Part shown: piece after piece, positions 18,188-26,474 of the stretch | How positions within the stretch are numbered: position 1 is the first letter of the stretch | How the letters are laid out: every line of letters begins with the position of its first letter | Source: Falcatimonas sp. MSJ-15 | Lineage (GTDB): Bacteria; Bacillota; Clostridia; Lachnospirales; Lachnospiraceae | Length of the DNA: 62,048 nt | Assembly: GCF_018918265.1 (NCBI RefSeq) | Contig: NZ_JAHLQC010000020.1 | Location: 1-62,048, forward strand | Direction: 5' to 3' | The notes under the pieces: generated by a model | Databases searched by the model: none | What the model was told of the DNA's origin: nothing | Seen by the model: the letters and a program-made list of their open reading frames with translations, nothing else | Translations under genes and position numbers: made by a program

Positions 18188-19177
18188 ATGCAGTATATTA
18201 ATTATAGAGAACATGCTAGTCATGGTAATGATTCATTTCCTGTCGCATTTTATTATTTTAAGAAGAATCCTGTAACCTCAAGTTTTCCATATCACTGGCA
18301 TCCTGAATGGGAGATTATTCATGTTATATCAGGTACTCTCACTCTCACATCATGTGGTCAGACTATGTCTATTACAAGTGGCAATTATTATCTTGTAAGT
18401 TCAGGTGATCTGCACAGTGGTGAATGGACTAACTGTGAATATGAGAGCATTGTGTTTGATTTTAATACTATTATAGGTTCTCTTTCTCTCTCTGATTCTT
18501 TTGACAGACTTCATCTTAAGAATAATATTAATGAATTAATCTCAGCTGTTAGAATATGCGAGAAACTATTTGAGCTAATTCATTCCTGCCATAGCTATAT
18601 TAGTTCAGGCACTATTGATAAATATAATATTAATGCTAATGATATTCATAGTAGTATTAATACTGATTATATTCATAATAATATTATTGATAATAGCAAT
18701 GTTAATACTAAAGATATTCATATCGATGACAGCGATATTGATTTCGATAATATGAATAAATTCATTTTTGTAAGTTATCTATTTGCTTTCTTTGGTGAAC
18801 TTGATGCACATAACTTCTATCAGAATCCGTCTGAAGATTCTATGCATTATCTAAGATTATCAGACAGCATAAAACCGGCACTTTCTTATATTGAGAATCA
18901 TTACAGTGAGAATATATCATTAGATGATCTCGCAAGAACTGCCGGATTTAACAAAAGATATTTTTGTAAAATATTCAAATCTCTTACTACCAAGACACCG
19001 ATAGAGTATCTTAATCTCTACCGAATCAATATTGCTAAAAAGATGCTTCTTGACAATTCCACAATATCTGTAAGTGAAGTTGCTTATGCTTGTGGCTATA
19101 ATGATTCAGCTTACTTTATTCGTATTTTCAAAAAAACTCTTAATACAACACCTGCTAAATTTCAGTCTCTAATGTGA
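18188..19177 (+). CDS. AraC family transcriptional regulator with cupin sensor domain
   Basis: A 329-residue regulator. The N-terminal cupin (about 10-95; FPYHWHPEWEIIHVISG, SSGDLHSGEW) is the likely sugar-binding part. The C-terminal pair of helix-turn-helix motifs (about 228-329; LDDLARTAGFNKRYFCKIFK and VSEVAYACGYNDSAYFIRIFK) binds DNA. Between them residues 141-190 are an unusual Asn/Asp/Ile/His-rich stretch with repeated NDIH and KDIH-like units that ordinary family members lack. AGGAGG lies upstream of the ATG. It is divergent from the GH31 gene, so that gene is the probable target. AT-rich repetitive codons in the insert suggest local expansion. Confidence 0.92.
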   Translation: MQYINYREHASHGNDSFPVAFYYFKKNPVTSSFPYHWHPEWEIIHVISGTLTLTSCGQTMSITSGNYYLVSSGDLHSGEWTNCEYESIVFDFNTIIGSLSLSDSFDRLHLKNNINELISAVRICEKLFELIHSCHSYISSGTIDKYNINANDIHSSINTDYIHNNIIDNSNVNTKDIHIDDSDIDFDNMNKFIFVSYLFAFFGELDAHNFYQNPSEDSMHYLRLSDSIKPALSYIENHYSENISLDDLARTAGFNKRYFCKIFKSLTTKTPIEYLNLYRINIAKKMLLDNSTISVSEVAYACGYNDSAYFIRIFKKTLNTTPAKFQSLM

Positions 19178-19181
19178 ACTA

Positions 19182-19269
19182 CCACCATCTAAAGCCAAAG
19201 TGTAAAAAGCACCATCTAAAGCCAGAGTGTAAAAAGCACCGTCTAAAAGTAGTGGAGGTGCACTCTGGC
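19182..19269 (+). repeat. 27-bp tandem repeat with a foldback arm
   Basis: Two and a half copies of a 27-bp unit (GCACCATCTAAAGCC then AGAGTGTAAAAA) follow the AraC-type stop. GCCAGAGTG in the second copy pairs with CACTCTGGC at 19261-19269, so the transcript could fold. Function unknown. Confidence 0.7.
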
Positions 19270-19308
19270 ATATAAAAAATCGTAACTTAAAAATCGTATG
19301 TTAATAAG

Positions 19309-19363
19309 AAAAAGGTGCTTTGCCTCAACGTTTTTTCAATCGTTAAAGCGACAGCACCTTTTT
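19309..19363. terminator. Terminator between convergent AraC-type and ferritin-like genes
   Basis: Arms AAAAAGGTGCT and AGCACCTTTTT, with an AACG/CGTT inner stem, give U-rich ends on both strands. It serves the convergent genes ending at 19177 (plus) and 19414 (minus). Confidence 0.72.
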
Positions 19364-19413
19364 ATATTGTTGATAATTTTTATATTGTTTGTACTTTTTA
19401 TATTTTTACATTA

Positions 19414-19872
19414 CTATGCCATCTTGTTTGCTTTTTTATATTTATAAAGCATCTCTGCATGATTCTGTTCTTCTATCTGGATATCTGCAAGTACTTTACG
19501 GACTGCAGGCTCACCAAATACAAACACATCTGAGTTGTATTCTCCTGATACAAGTTTCTCAGTTCCAATACAGTCTGTTGCAAGGAAGCAGTCATTTTTC
19601 TTATCTTCACTATCTGTTACGTCTGCATAGTTTCCTTTTGGACTATATTCTTTGCCTTTAGAATCATTACAGTCACAACATGGTGTATCTCCGTTCAATA
19701 CTTTAGTAAGCGTCTCTAAATGTTTTCTCTCCTGCTCTTCAATATTCTTAAAGATTTCTTTTAATTCTTCATCTTTTGCTTCTTCTTTGTATCGTGAATA
19801 TTTCTCAATACATGCTTTCTCCTGTGTCTGTAGATCTTTGATTATTGTTGTCTCTTTTTCTGTTAATATCAT
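19414..19872 (-). CDS. Ferritin-like / CotF-like four-helix protein
   Basis: A 152-residue soluble protein. Helices at both ends carry ferritin-like metal motifs: EKACIEKYSRYKEEA and EEQERKH in the first half, and DIQIEEQNHAEMLYKYKK at the end. A Cys-rich linker (TPCCDCND, then NDCFLATDC) lies between. Clostridial relatives are usually named spore coat protein (CotF-like) or rubrerythrin-family. The Cys residues might bind metal or cross-link. It is monocistronic with a terminator at the 3' side. Possible roles are in oxidative stress or the spore coat; the sequence does not decide. Confidence 0.72.
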   Translation of the reverse strand: MILTEKETTIIKDLQTQEKACIEKYSRYKEEAKDEELKEIFKNIEEQERKHLETLTKVLNGDTPCCDCNDSKGKEYSPKGNYADVTDSEDKKNDCFLATDCIGTEKLVSGEYNSDVFVFGEPAVRKVLADIQIEEQNHAEMLYKYKKANKMA

Positions 19873-20042
19873 ATACTCTACCGCCTTTCTTATTTTAACA
19901 GTAGTAGTATGTGATATTTTTTCTATTTTATTCAGATATTTTACTTATCCAATTATATAATATATTTTATATTAAACGATTAAGTGTTATATCATAACTT
20001 AATTTTACTTCTAGAGTACAACCAGATTCTTACATTTCAAAT

Positions 20043-20110
20043 TTTAATTTTTACTAGTATTTAATTTTTATTAGTATTTAATTTCTATTAGTATTTAATT
20101 TCTATATTGT
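20043..20110. repeat. 17-bp tandem repeat, four units
   Basis: Four head-to-tail copies of TTTAATTTYTATTAGTA, the last degenerate, end 4 bp before the stop of the phosphoesterase gene (minus strand), so they form its 3' untranslated region. Strongly AT-rich. No function is apparent. Confidence 0.85.
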
Positions 20111-20113
20111 AAT

Positions 20114-21595
20114 TTAGATCTCTACATTTTTAACATCATGGAAGTAGTTCATTATAAGTTCAACCATCTCTACATTTATCTCTTTTAAGACTTTGCAATC
20201 CTTATAATCTGGATATCCTCCGGCACCTGTCTGCCTATAGTTATTAATACAGATTGTATATGTCTTATCTGCTTTGACAGGCTCTCCATCTATCTCCATC
20301 TTAGTAATTCTGTCACCTATCTGTCTGTATGGATCTATACTATAATCCATTCCATAGTAGTAATCATAATTATAGTGTTCTATTTTCGGAATTAGGAAAC
20401 TGTCCGCCACCGTTACTTTTCCATCTCGTATCTGAAAATATTCGGCACTTCTCTCACATACATTCTTAAGTTTACGTCCTGTTATCTCAAGTACAACAAG
20501 TGTATTAGGATATGGATATGTAGCTATTACATCTCTTGTGCTTACTTTTTTATGAAATCCTGCTATCTCATTAGCAAGTCCTACTGCTGACAATTGTGCT
20601 CCCGAAGCATGAATCTGTACTCTGTTAAGAAACTGTGCTATTCCACTTCCATTAAGTGCCATAACTACTTTATCTTCCGGAAGAAGATCTCTGTTGATAT
20701 AACCTATTGGTCTGTTTAACCATTCCTGAACTTTGCTTTCGAATTCACCAAACATCTTAGTTAATCTGTCATCTGCTTTCGCATCTGCCGCACATCTTAT
20801 AGATGTTATCTTAATATCATCTCTATCATATACTTTTATCTCTATCTTATGAAATTCTTTAGCATATTCCATAGGCTGTACCACATAAGTTCCTGATATA
20901 TATCTTCCATCTACTGACATATGCTGATGTCCTGTAAGTAAAAGATCATAATCAAGTTCTGTACATATCTTATATCCAACATTCTCTGTTGTATCTGAAA
21001 GCCTCTTTCCGGTATCTAAATCGCTTTCAAATCCACCATGATATATACATATATTAACATCTGTCTTACCTCTTAGTTCTTCAAGAGCATTCTTAGCAGC
21101 TTCAAATGGATCTGTTATTATTATGTCTTGTATGTTTTCTTTTTTTTCCCATACATTAACATAATCTGTAACTATTCCTACTATTCCTACTCTAAGTCCA
21201 TTAGGCATTGTCCTAATGATATGCGGGAAGAGAATACTACCTTCCCTGTCAGTAACATTCTCACACAGACATCTTCCACTATGACCTGATATATATTCTC
21301 TCATATATCCTGTACCATAATTAAAATCATGATTGCCAAGTGTATAGTAATCATAACCGGCTTCACTCATTATCTTTGCTATCTCTGCACATGATGATCT
21401 CTCCTGCTCGCAATAAAAATTAAATGCTGAACCTTGAAGTATATCACCACCATCTATTGTAAGTGTATCTTCATCATGTATAAACTGCGAATAGCACTTA
21501 AAAAGACCTATATTCTTCTCTTCCATATCTCCGTATGTTGTCGGATAAAAATATCCATGAACATCAGAAGTATAATTAATATTTATTTTTCTCAT
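20114..21595 (-). CDS. 5'-nucleotidase / 2',3'-cyclic phosphodiesterase family metallophosphoesterase
   Basis: A 493-residue enzyme of the UshA/CpdB/YfkN class but without signal peptide, so cytoplasmic. The N-terminal bimetal core shows YTSDVHGYF (D, H), TIDGGDILQGS (GD), LGNHDFNYG (GNHD), YHGGFESD and LTGHQHMS. The C-terminal 5'-nucleotidase domain (about 290-493) has FLNRVQIHASGAQLSA-like and YPYPNTLVVLEITGRKLK segments and NNYRQTGAGGY for base stacking. It is the last gene of phnD-phnC-phnE-phnE, 8 bp after the second permease gene, with GGTGA before the ATG. Context suggests it dephosphorylates what the transporter brings in; the natural substrate is not known. Confidence 0.9.
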   Translation of the reverse strand: MRKININYTSDVHGYFYPTTYGDMEEKNIGLFKCYSQFIHDEDTLTIDGGDILQGSAFNFYCEQERSSCAEIAKIMSEAGYDYYTLGNHDFNYGTGYMREYISGHSGRCLCENVTDREGSILFPHIIRTMPNGLRVGIVGIVTDYVNVWEKKENIQDIIITDPFEAAKNALEELRGKTDVNICIYHGGFESDLDTGKRLSDTTENVGYKICTELDYDLLLTGHQHMSVDGRYISGTYVVQPMEYAKEFHKIEIKVYDRDDIKITSIRCAADAKADDRLTKMFGEFESKVQEWLNRPIGYINRDLLPEDKVVMALNGSGIAQFLNRVQIHASGAQLSAVGLANEIAGFHKKVSTRDVIATYPYPNTLVVLEITGRKLKNVCERSAEYFQIRDGKVTVADSFLIPKIEHYNYDYYYGMDYSIDPYRQIGDRITKMEIDGEPVKADKTYTICINNYRQTGAGGYPDYKDCKVLKEINVEMVELIMNYFHDVKNVEI

Positions 21596-21603
21596 ATCTT
21601 CAC

Positions 21604-22413
21604 CTAACCACGTACAAGCTTATATCTTATCTTAGTCGATGCTACTTCTATTAAGAGAATGAGCACAATAAGTCCTGTTAGTATCGCTCCTACCTGATTC
21701 CATTTGTATGCATTCATGGCAAATATAAGTGGTGAACCGATACCACCTGCACCTACAAGTCCAAGTACTGTTGCATCTCTAAGATTCATGTCAAAACGAT
21801 ATATTATTGTAGACATAAAGTCTGCATATAGCTGTGGAAGTATTCCATGTCTTATCTTCTGAAATGTTGTACATCCTGCTGCATCCATTGATTCTAAGAT
21901 CTTCTTATCAAGATTCTCTATACTCTCAATGAACATCTTACTTACCATACCAATTGAACAAAGTGACATTGTCAAAAGTCCTGCAAATGGTCCAGGTCCT
22001 ACAACTCGTATAAATATAAGTCCATAGATGATTGCAGGAATTGTACGGATTGCCATTATAAAGAAACGGAATATAAGTGCAACCGGTCTTGGAACTATGT
22101 TAACTGATGCAAGGAATGAAAGTGGTACTGACAATACAGCTCCGACTATTGTTCCAAGAAAAGCTATACATACTGTTTCAAGTAATAGATATGCAACACC
22201 TGATGTTGTCATATTAAATAAAAGTCCTGTATCGGGATGGAATATACCATACATAATATTACCTACTATACTCATACCACTTCCACCTGATACATTTGCC
22301 TTAATTCCTGAACCTGACCATGCTATCAAAAATACTATTATTAAAGCTATAATTAGCTGCATATACCATCTTTTTGGCTCTTTTTCATACATCTCGCTAA
22401 TCTTCTTATTCAT
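21604..22413 (-). CDS. phnE: PhnE-family ABC permease (second of pair)
   Basis: A 269-residue inner-membrane permease with about six helices of the binding-protein-dependent transport fold. The cytoplasmic EAA-type loop (SMDAAGCTTFQKIRHGILPQ, about 175-195) contacts the ATPase; GLVGAGGIGSPLIFAMN follows, as in PhnE. Paired with the PhnE encoded just upstream (13-bp gap), it forms a heterodimeric channel. Downstream comes the phosphoesterase gene. The family carries phosphonates, phosphite and related phosphorus compounds; the actual substrate here is not settled. Confidence 0.9.
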   Translation of the reverse strand: MNKKISEMYEKEPKRWYMQLIIALIIVFLIAWSGSGIKANVSGGSGMSIVGNIMYGIFHPDTGLLFNMTTSGVAYLLLETVCIAFLGTIVGAVLSVPLSFLASVNIVPRPVALIFRFFIMAIRTIPAIIYGLIFIRVVGPGPFAGLLTMSLCSIGMVSKMFIESIENLDKKILESMDAAGCTTFQKIRHGILPQLYADFMSTIIYRFDMNLRDATVLGLVGAGGIGSPLIFAMNAYKWNQVGAILTGLIVLILLIEVASTKIRYKLVRG

Positions 22414-22426
22414 ATTAAGGCTCCTC

Positions 22427-23251
22427 CTAAGTTAATTTCTTTCTCATATAATGAGTCAGAGCTTCTATAATCAATACTGTTCCAAATAATACTATAAGTA
22501 TTGTTCCTACACTGTCATATTCTCTCCAGCCAATCTTCTCATTAAGAATAATTCCAAGTCCGCCGGCACCTACATATCCAAGGATTGCTGCATATCTTAC
22601 ATTACCTTCAAAGCAGAATAGACATACCGAGAGATATGATGGAAGAACCTGTGGCATAATTGCTGTTGTAAATGCTTTTGTCTTATTAGAACCCATAGCT
22701 TCCATAGCTTCAAATGCTCCCATGTCTGCTGTCTCAATAAGTTCATATAACTGTTTTCCAACGTATGCGAATGTGAATACTGTTATCGCAAATGTACCTG
22801 CCATTGTTCCAAGTCCCCATATATATGTTCCGATAAGTGCGGCAACAAGTGTTGGTATTGTTCTTACTATACTTAAGAATACTTTTATCACTGCAAGTAT
22901 TACTCTGTTATGAATTACATTATTAGATGCAAGTATTGCAAATGGAATTGCAAGTATACTTCCAAGAAATGATCCGATAAGTGACATCTTAATTGTCGCT
23001 ACAAGTGGATCCCATACACTGTTAATGTATCCAAAGTTTGGTGGACAAAACATCTGTCCAAGAATTACGAAGAACTGATCCATGCCATCTACAAGTGTTG
23101 CAAAACTAAATCCTGTTATATTAACAGATATAATTGTTGCAATTATTATAAGTGCAATTATCAGTGGTGTTCTTGTAATCTTTTCTTCAACAACTTTACC
23201 ATTAGAGAGTGTAATCTTTTTTGGTTTGAAAATTTTATCATAGATTCCCAT
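22427..23251 (-). CDS. phnE: PhnE-family ABC permease (first of pair)
   Basis: A 274-residue permease. The N-terminus is longer and polar (KPKKITLSNGKVVEEKITR), then about six helices. The coupling loop AMEAMGSNKTKAFTTAIMPQ and AAILGYVGAGGLGIILNEKIGW are family hallmarks. AGGAGG precedes the ATG. It lies 11 bp after phnC and 13 bp before the second permease gene. Two different PhnE subunits in one operon are common in Firmicutes and distinguish these systems from the single-permease E. coli Phn transporter. Confidence 0.9.
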   Translation of the reverse strand: MGIYDKIFKPKKITLSNGKVVEEKITRTPLIIALIIIATIISVNITGFSFATLVDGMDQFFVILGQMFCPPNFGYINSVWDPLVATIKMSLIGSFLGSILAIPFAILASNNVIHNRVILAVIKVFLSIVRTIPTLVAALIGTYIWGLGTMAGTFAITVFTFAYVGKQLYELIETADMGAFEAMEAMGSNKTKAFTTAIMPQVLPSYLSVCLFCFEGNVRYAAILGYVGAGGLGIILNEKIGWREYDSVGTILIVLFGTVLIIEALTHYMRKKLT

Positions 23252-23262
23252 TAGATTTCCTC

Positions 23263-24012
23263 CTATTCAGTTGGTAATTTACCTGCATATATTGTATTAA
23301 GAACTTCTGGTGTAACATCTTTTGATGGTCCATCATATACAATCTTACCTGCTCTTATACCAATAATTCTGTCTGTATATTCAAGTGCAAGTTCTACATG
23401 ATGTATATTGATTAATATTGATATATTCATGTCTTTATTGATCTTTTTAAAATCATTCATTACCTGCTTAGCTGTTACAGGATCAAGTGCTGCAACCGGT
23501 TCATCAGCAAGAATAATCTCAGGATTTTGTGCAAGTGTTCTTGCAAGTGCAACTCTTTGCTGTTGTCCACCTGATAGCTGATCTGCTCTTATATATGCTT
23601 TATCAAGAATTCCTACTTTATCAAGACATTCAAGTGCTTCTAATTTATCTTCTTTTCTAAATATTCCAAATAATACTCTTAAAAATGACATCTCTGGTAC
23701 TTTTGCCATTAATACATTACGGATTACTGTTGTTCTGTTTACGAGATTAAATGACTGAAATATCATTCCTATTTTTCTACGAAAATGTCTAAGTTCTGCA
23801 CCTTTTAGATTTTTTACTTCCTGATTATTAACTATAAGTTCTCCATCTGTGATATCATGCATTCTGTTGATTGTTCTAAGAAGTGTTGATTTACCTGCTC
23901 CTGACAGACCGATAATACCTACGAATTCGCCCTGTTCAATGGTTAAGTTTACATTATCCAGACCAACTGTGCCATTTGGATATACTTTTGATACATTTTT
24001 AAACTCAATCAT
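23263..24012 (-). CDS. phnC: PhnC-family ABC transporter ATPase
   Basis: A 249-residue ATPase that powers the PhnE pair. Walker A GLSGAGKST (35-43), Q-loop IFQSFNLVNR, signature LSGGQQQRVALA, Walker B IILADEPVAALDP and the switch His in INIHHVELAL are all intact. AAGGAG precedes the ATG. The sequence features (FRRKIGMIFQSFNLV; RADQLSGGQQQR) are those of the PhnC group. It follows phnD after 111 bp that contain a hairpin. Confidence 0.95.
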   Translation of the reverse strand: MIEFKNVSKVYPNGTVGLDNVNLTIEQGEFVGIIGLSGAGKSTLLRTINRMHDITDGELIVNNQEVKNLKGAELRHFRRKIGMIFQSFNLVNRTTVIRNVLMAKVPEMSFLRVLFGIFRKEDKLEALECLDKVGILDKAYIRADQLSGGQQQRVALARTLAQNPEIILADEPVAALDPVTAKQVMNDFKKINKDMNISILINIHHVELALEYTDRIIGIRAGKIVYDGPSKDVTPEVLNTIYAGKLPTE

Positions 24013-24049
24013 GTTTTACTCCTTTTGTTAGAAATATTTACCTTAACAG

Positions 24050-24087
24050 TAATTTTGGGAACTGTCAAATATAACAATCCCCAAAAT
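24050..24087 (-). promoter_or_regulatory. Intercistronic hairpin between phnD and phnC
   Basis: Perfect 9-bp arms AATTTTGGG/CCCAAAATT with a 20-nt loop, without a U-tract. Such stem-loops after binding-protein genes often block 3' decay or reduce read-through so that the binding protein is made in excess over the membrane parts. The role here is inferred. Confidence 0.55.
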
Positions 24088-24123
24088 TAGTTAAAAAATA
24101 TTATTCAAGTGTGTCTGTTACGA

Positions 24124-25161
24124 TTATTTTGATAACTCTTTAATTAATTTCTGAGCATCTCTTTCTTTATCATAATCTGAAGACTGTGCTTCCTGGTATC
24201 CCTTGTGGCTGTAAATTGAGATTACTTCTTTGCCTTCATCAGTATTACCAATGTTAATTAAAGCTTTCTGAATAGCTGCTTTTAAGTCATCATTCATATT
24301 CTTTGAATTCTTACTTACGCATACTGTATCATTGTAGATTGGATCTGTAACACCAATTACATTAGTGTCTTCCCAGATTGAATTCTTAGCACCAAATTCT
24401 GATTCCCATTTATCTTCATAGTCACGTCTTACGTCTGCATAAGCTAAGATACAGTCAACCTGTCCTGATGCAAGTCTTGCAAGTGCACTTGCGTATGAAT
24501 CTGACTGTACTGCACTTGATAGATCTGTAAGACCTTTACCATATTTGTCTTGTAACCATAATGATGGATATACATAACCTGCTGGTGATGATGATGACAT
24601 TACGCCCCAGTTAGCACTGTCTAATTCATCCCATGTAAGTTCTTTACCTGAATTAACGATTTCTGCTAATTCCTGACCTTTTTCTGATGGTCCTGCTATA
24701 ATTAATGCTCTATATGATACAGCCATCTTATCTGTCTGTTCAGTTGGTTTGCCATCATTCCAATCTGCTGCATTATCAGAGTCTTTATTTAATCCATTTC
24801 TCTGTGCTGTAAGTATTACATCTGCACCGTCATCATAAAGTACATATGTACTTCCTGGAATAAATCCTACATCTGCAGTACCGGCTGCTAAAGCTTCTCC
24901 TACTGCTTCAAATGTTGTACCAACTGTTATCTTTACATTGCCTACTTCATATCCCTGTTCTGTAAGTTCTGTCTTAAGCATGTCTCCTAATGGTTCTGTT
25001 GCTGTTATGATCTCGTCTGGATCTCTTGATGGAACAAAGTATACATTTAATGTATCTACTTTCTTATCGTTGCTTTGGTCAGCTGACTTACTCTGTCCAC
25101 ATCCTACAAATGTTGTTACACACATTGTTGCTGCTAATAATGTAGCAAATAATTTTTTCAT
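24124..25161 (-). CDS. phnD: PhnD-family phosphorus-compound-binding lipoprotein
   Basis: A 345-residue extracellular solute-binding protein. Signal peptide with lipobox FVGC (Cys about 21), then LNVYFVPSRDPDEI, where PhnD-type proteins grip the phosphonate oxygen atoms, and GTADVGFIPGSTYVLY and ARLASGQVDCILAYADV in the two lobes. GGAG lies upstream of the ATG. First structural gene of phnD-phnC-phnE-phnE-phosphoesterase, and 70 bp after lacI. With no C-P lyase or phosphonatase genes near and a nucleotidase at the end, the ligand may be an organophosphate rather than a phosphonate; this is inference. Confidence 0.92.
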   Translation of the reverse strand: MKKLFATLLAATMCVTTFVGCGQSKSADQSNDKKVDTLNVYFVPSRDPDEIITATEPLGDMLKTELTEQGYEVGNVKITVGTTFEAVGEALAAGTADVGFIPGSTYVLYDDGADVILTAQRNGLNKDSDNAADWNDGKPTEQTDKMAVSYRALIIAGPSEKGQELAEIVNSGKELTWDELDSANWGVMSSSSPAGYVYPSLWLQDKYGKGLTDLSSAVQSDSYASALARLASGQVDCILAYADVRRDYEDKWESEFGAKNSIWEDTNVIGVTDPIYNDTVCVSKNSKNMNDDLKAAIQKALINIGNTDEGKEVISIYSHKGYQEAQSSDYDKERDAQKLIKELSK

Positions 25162-25231
25162 TTTTGATTTCTCCTATCTTCTTTGCTCAATATGGCATTA
25201 AAATATGTTTATATTGCCATACCACACTTTA

Positions 25232-26209
25232 TCAGGCACTGTCGCCAAGTTGCAATTTGGTTGAAAGGAACACCTTCATACTGTCTTCTCTCTTCTCCTT
25301 AATCTGTTCAATCAACATATTAACTGATGTTGTCCAGACTACTCTTGGGAGCATGTCGAGTCTTGTATATGTAGGATATTTAGTCTTAACTGTATCAATG
25401 TCTTTATATATGACTACAGCTACATCTTTTGGTATTCTTAAGCGATGTTCTTTTATAACTTCAAGTGCGCCTTCCGCAATCTCATCGCTTCCAAGTATGA
25501 GTACTTCTGGAATATCTCCGGATTCAATTATCTTAAGTGCCATCTCTCTGCCACTCTCACTACTCATCTCACCTATATAAAAATACTTGTCACAATACAT
25601 ATCTCTCTTTGTAAGTACCTCTTTAAGGCTTGTAAGTCGTGTTGTTCCTATCGTTACTCCATCAGCATTATATATACCTCCAAGATATCCTATACTTCTG
25701 TAATCTTTATAGTCTACGAGGTAGTCTATCATACTATTTATGCCATTGTCATAGTCCATAACTATTGTATCAAATTCATAACTGTCCTGACGGGAATTAA
25801 TAAATACTATATGATTACTTTGCATTCTAAGAGTCTTAATCTCTTCATCGGTAAAATTGCCGAATGCAATTATTCCATCAAGCTGTTCTCTCTTCTCATC
25901 TCTTGACATTCTTACAAATCTGACTTGTTCCTGCACAGACATCATCATCACAATATTGTCAAGCTGTGCAATATCTATGTTATGTCTGTCCTTTCTCACT
26001 ATATGCCAGTCTGCAACGCCTATTATAAGTTCTTCACTCTGTGAGGCATGACGCATTTTAGGTGGAATATACTTAAGCTCCTTCGCAGTTAATAGTATCT
26101 GCTCCCTAACCTGTGAACTTACGCTTAATGTCTCATCCCTGTTAAGTACTCTTGATACTGTTGATATTGAGACATTAACCTTTTTAGCTATATCTTTTAT
26201 AGTTGCCAT
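25232..26209 (-). CDS. LacI family transcriptional regulator
   Basis: A 325-residue repressor: N-terminal helix-turn-helix ATIKDIAKKVNVSISTVSRVLN with hinge helix near 50, then a periplasmic-binding-like effector domain (GIIAFGNF, VILGSDEIAEGAL, TYTRLDMLPR). The ATG at 26209 follows AAAGG at nine bases; GTG at 26215 is the alternative. The gene lies 70 bp upstream of phnD on the same strand, so it probably controls the transporter operon and itself, from a promoter region with two kinds of inverted repeat. LacI regulators normally sense sugars or nucleosides, which is unusual for a phosphonate-type transporter and hints at a sugar-phosphate or nucleoside-related ligand. Confidence 0.92.
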   Translation of the reverse strand: MATIKDIAKKVNVSISTVSRVLNRDETLSVSSQVREQILLTAKELKYIPPKMRHASQSEELIIGVADWHIVRKDRHNIDIAQLDNIVMMMSVQEQVRFVRMSRDEKREQLDGIIAFGNFTDEEIKTLRMQSNHIVFINSRQDSYEFDTIVMDYDNGINSMIDYLVDYKDYRSIGYLGGIYNADGVTIGTTRLTSLKEVLTKRDMYCDKYFYIGEMSSESGREMALKIIESGDIPEVLILGSDEIAEGALEVIKEHRLRIPKDVAVVIYKDIDTVKTKYPTYTRLDMLPRVVWTTSVNMLIEQIKEKREDSMKVFLSTKLQLGDSA

Positions 26210-26310
26210 ATACACACACCTTTCGATTTTTTATTATATTTCATAAGAGACAATTTTTCAATAACATTCGTAAAATTTTACTAAATTTTTACTTCACTTT
26301 TACTCAAGCT

Positions 26311-26415
26311 ATACCGATAACTATTTACTCTTACTTAACATTTTTACTTTTACAGTAAATGTTACCACATTATATCTCTTTTTGTAAGGTGTTGTACTAT
26401 ATTTACTATCGGTAT
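26311..26415 (-). promoter_or_regulatory. lacI promoter region with nested inverted repeats
   Basis: A minus-strand TATAAT lies at 26369-26374. Just downstream is a palindrome with arms TAACATTT and AAATGTTA (26336-26364, 13-nt centre), where a repressor would cover the start point. Outside both, ATACCGATA (26311-26319) and its exact inverse (26407-26415) form a second, widely spaced pair. The layout fits autoregulation with possible looping. Which protein binds is not known, and no good -35 is seen. Confidence 0.42.
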
Positions 26416-26474
26416 TCACAAGTTGTGTCATCAAAGAATAGGACATCTTTTATATTTTTTTAATTCATAAATTT

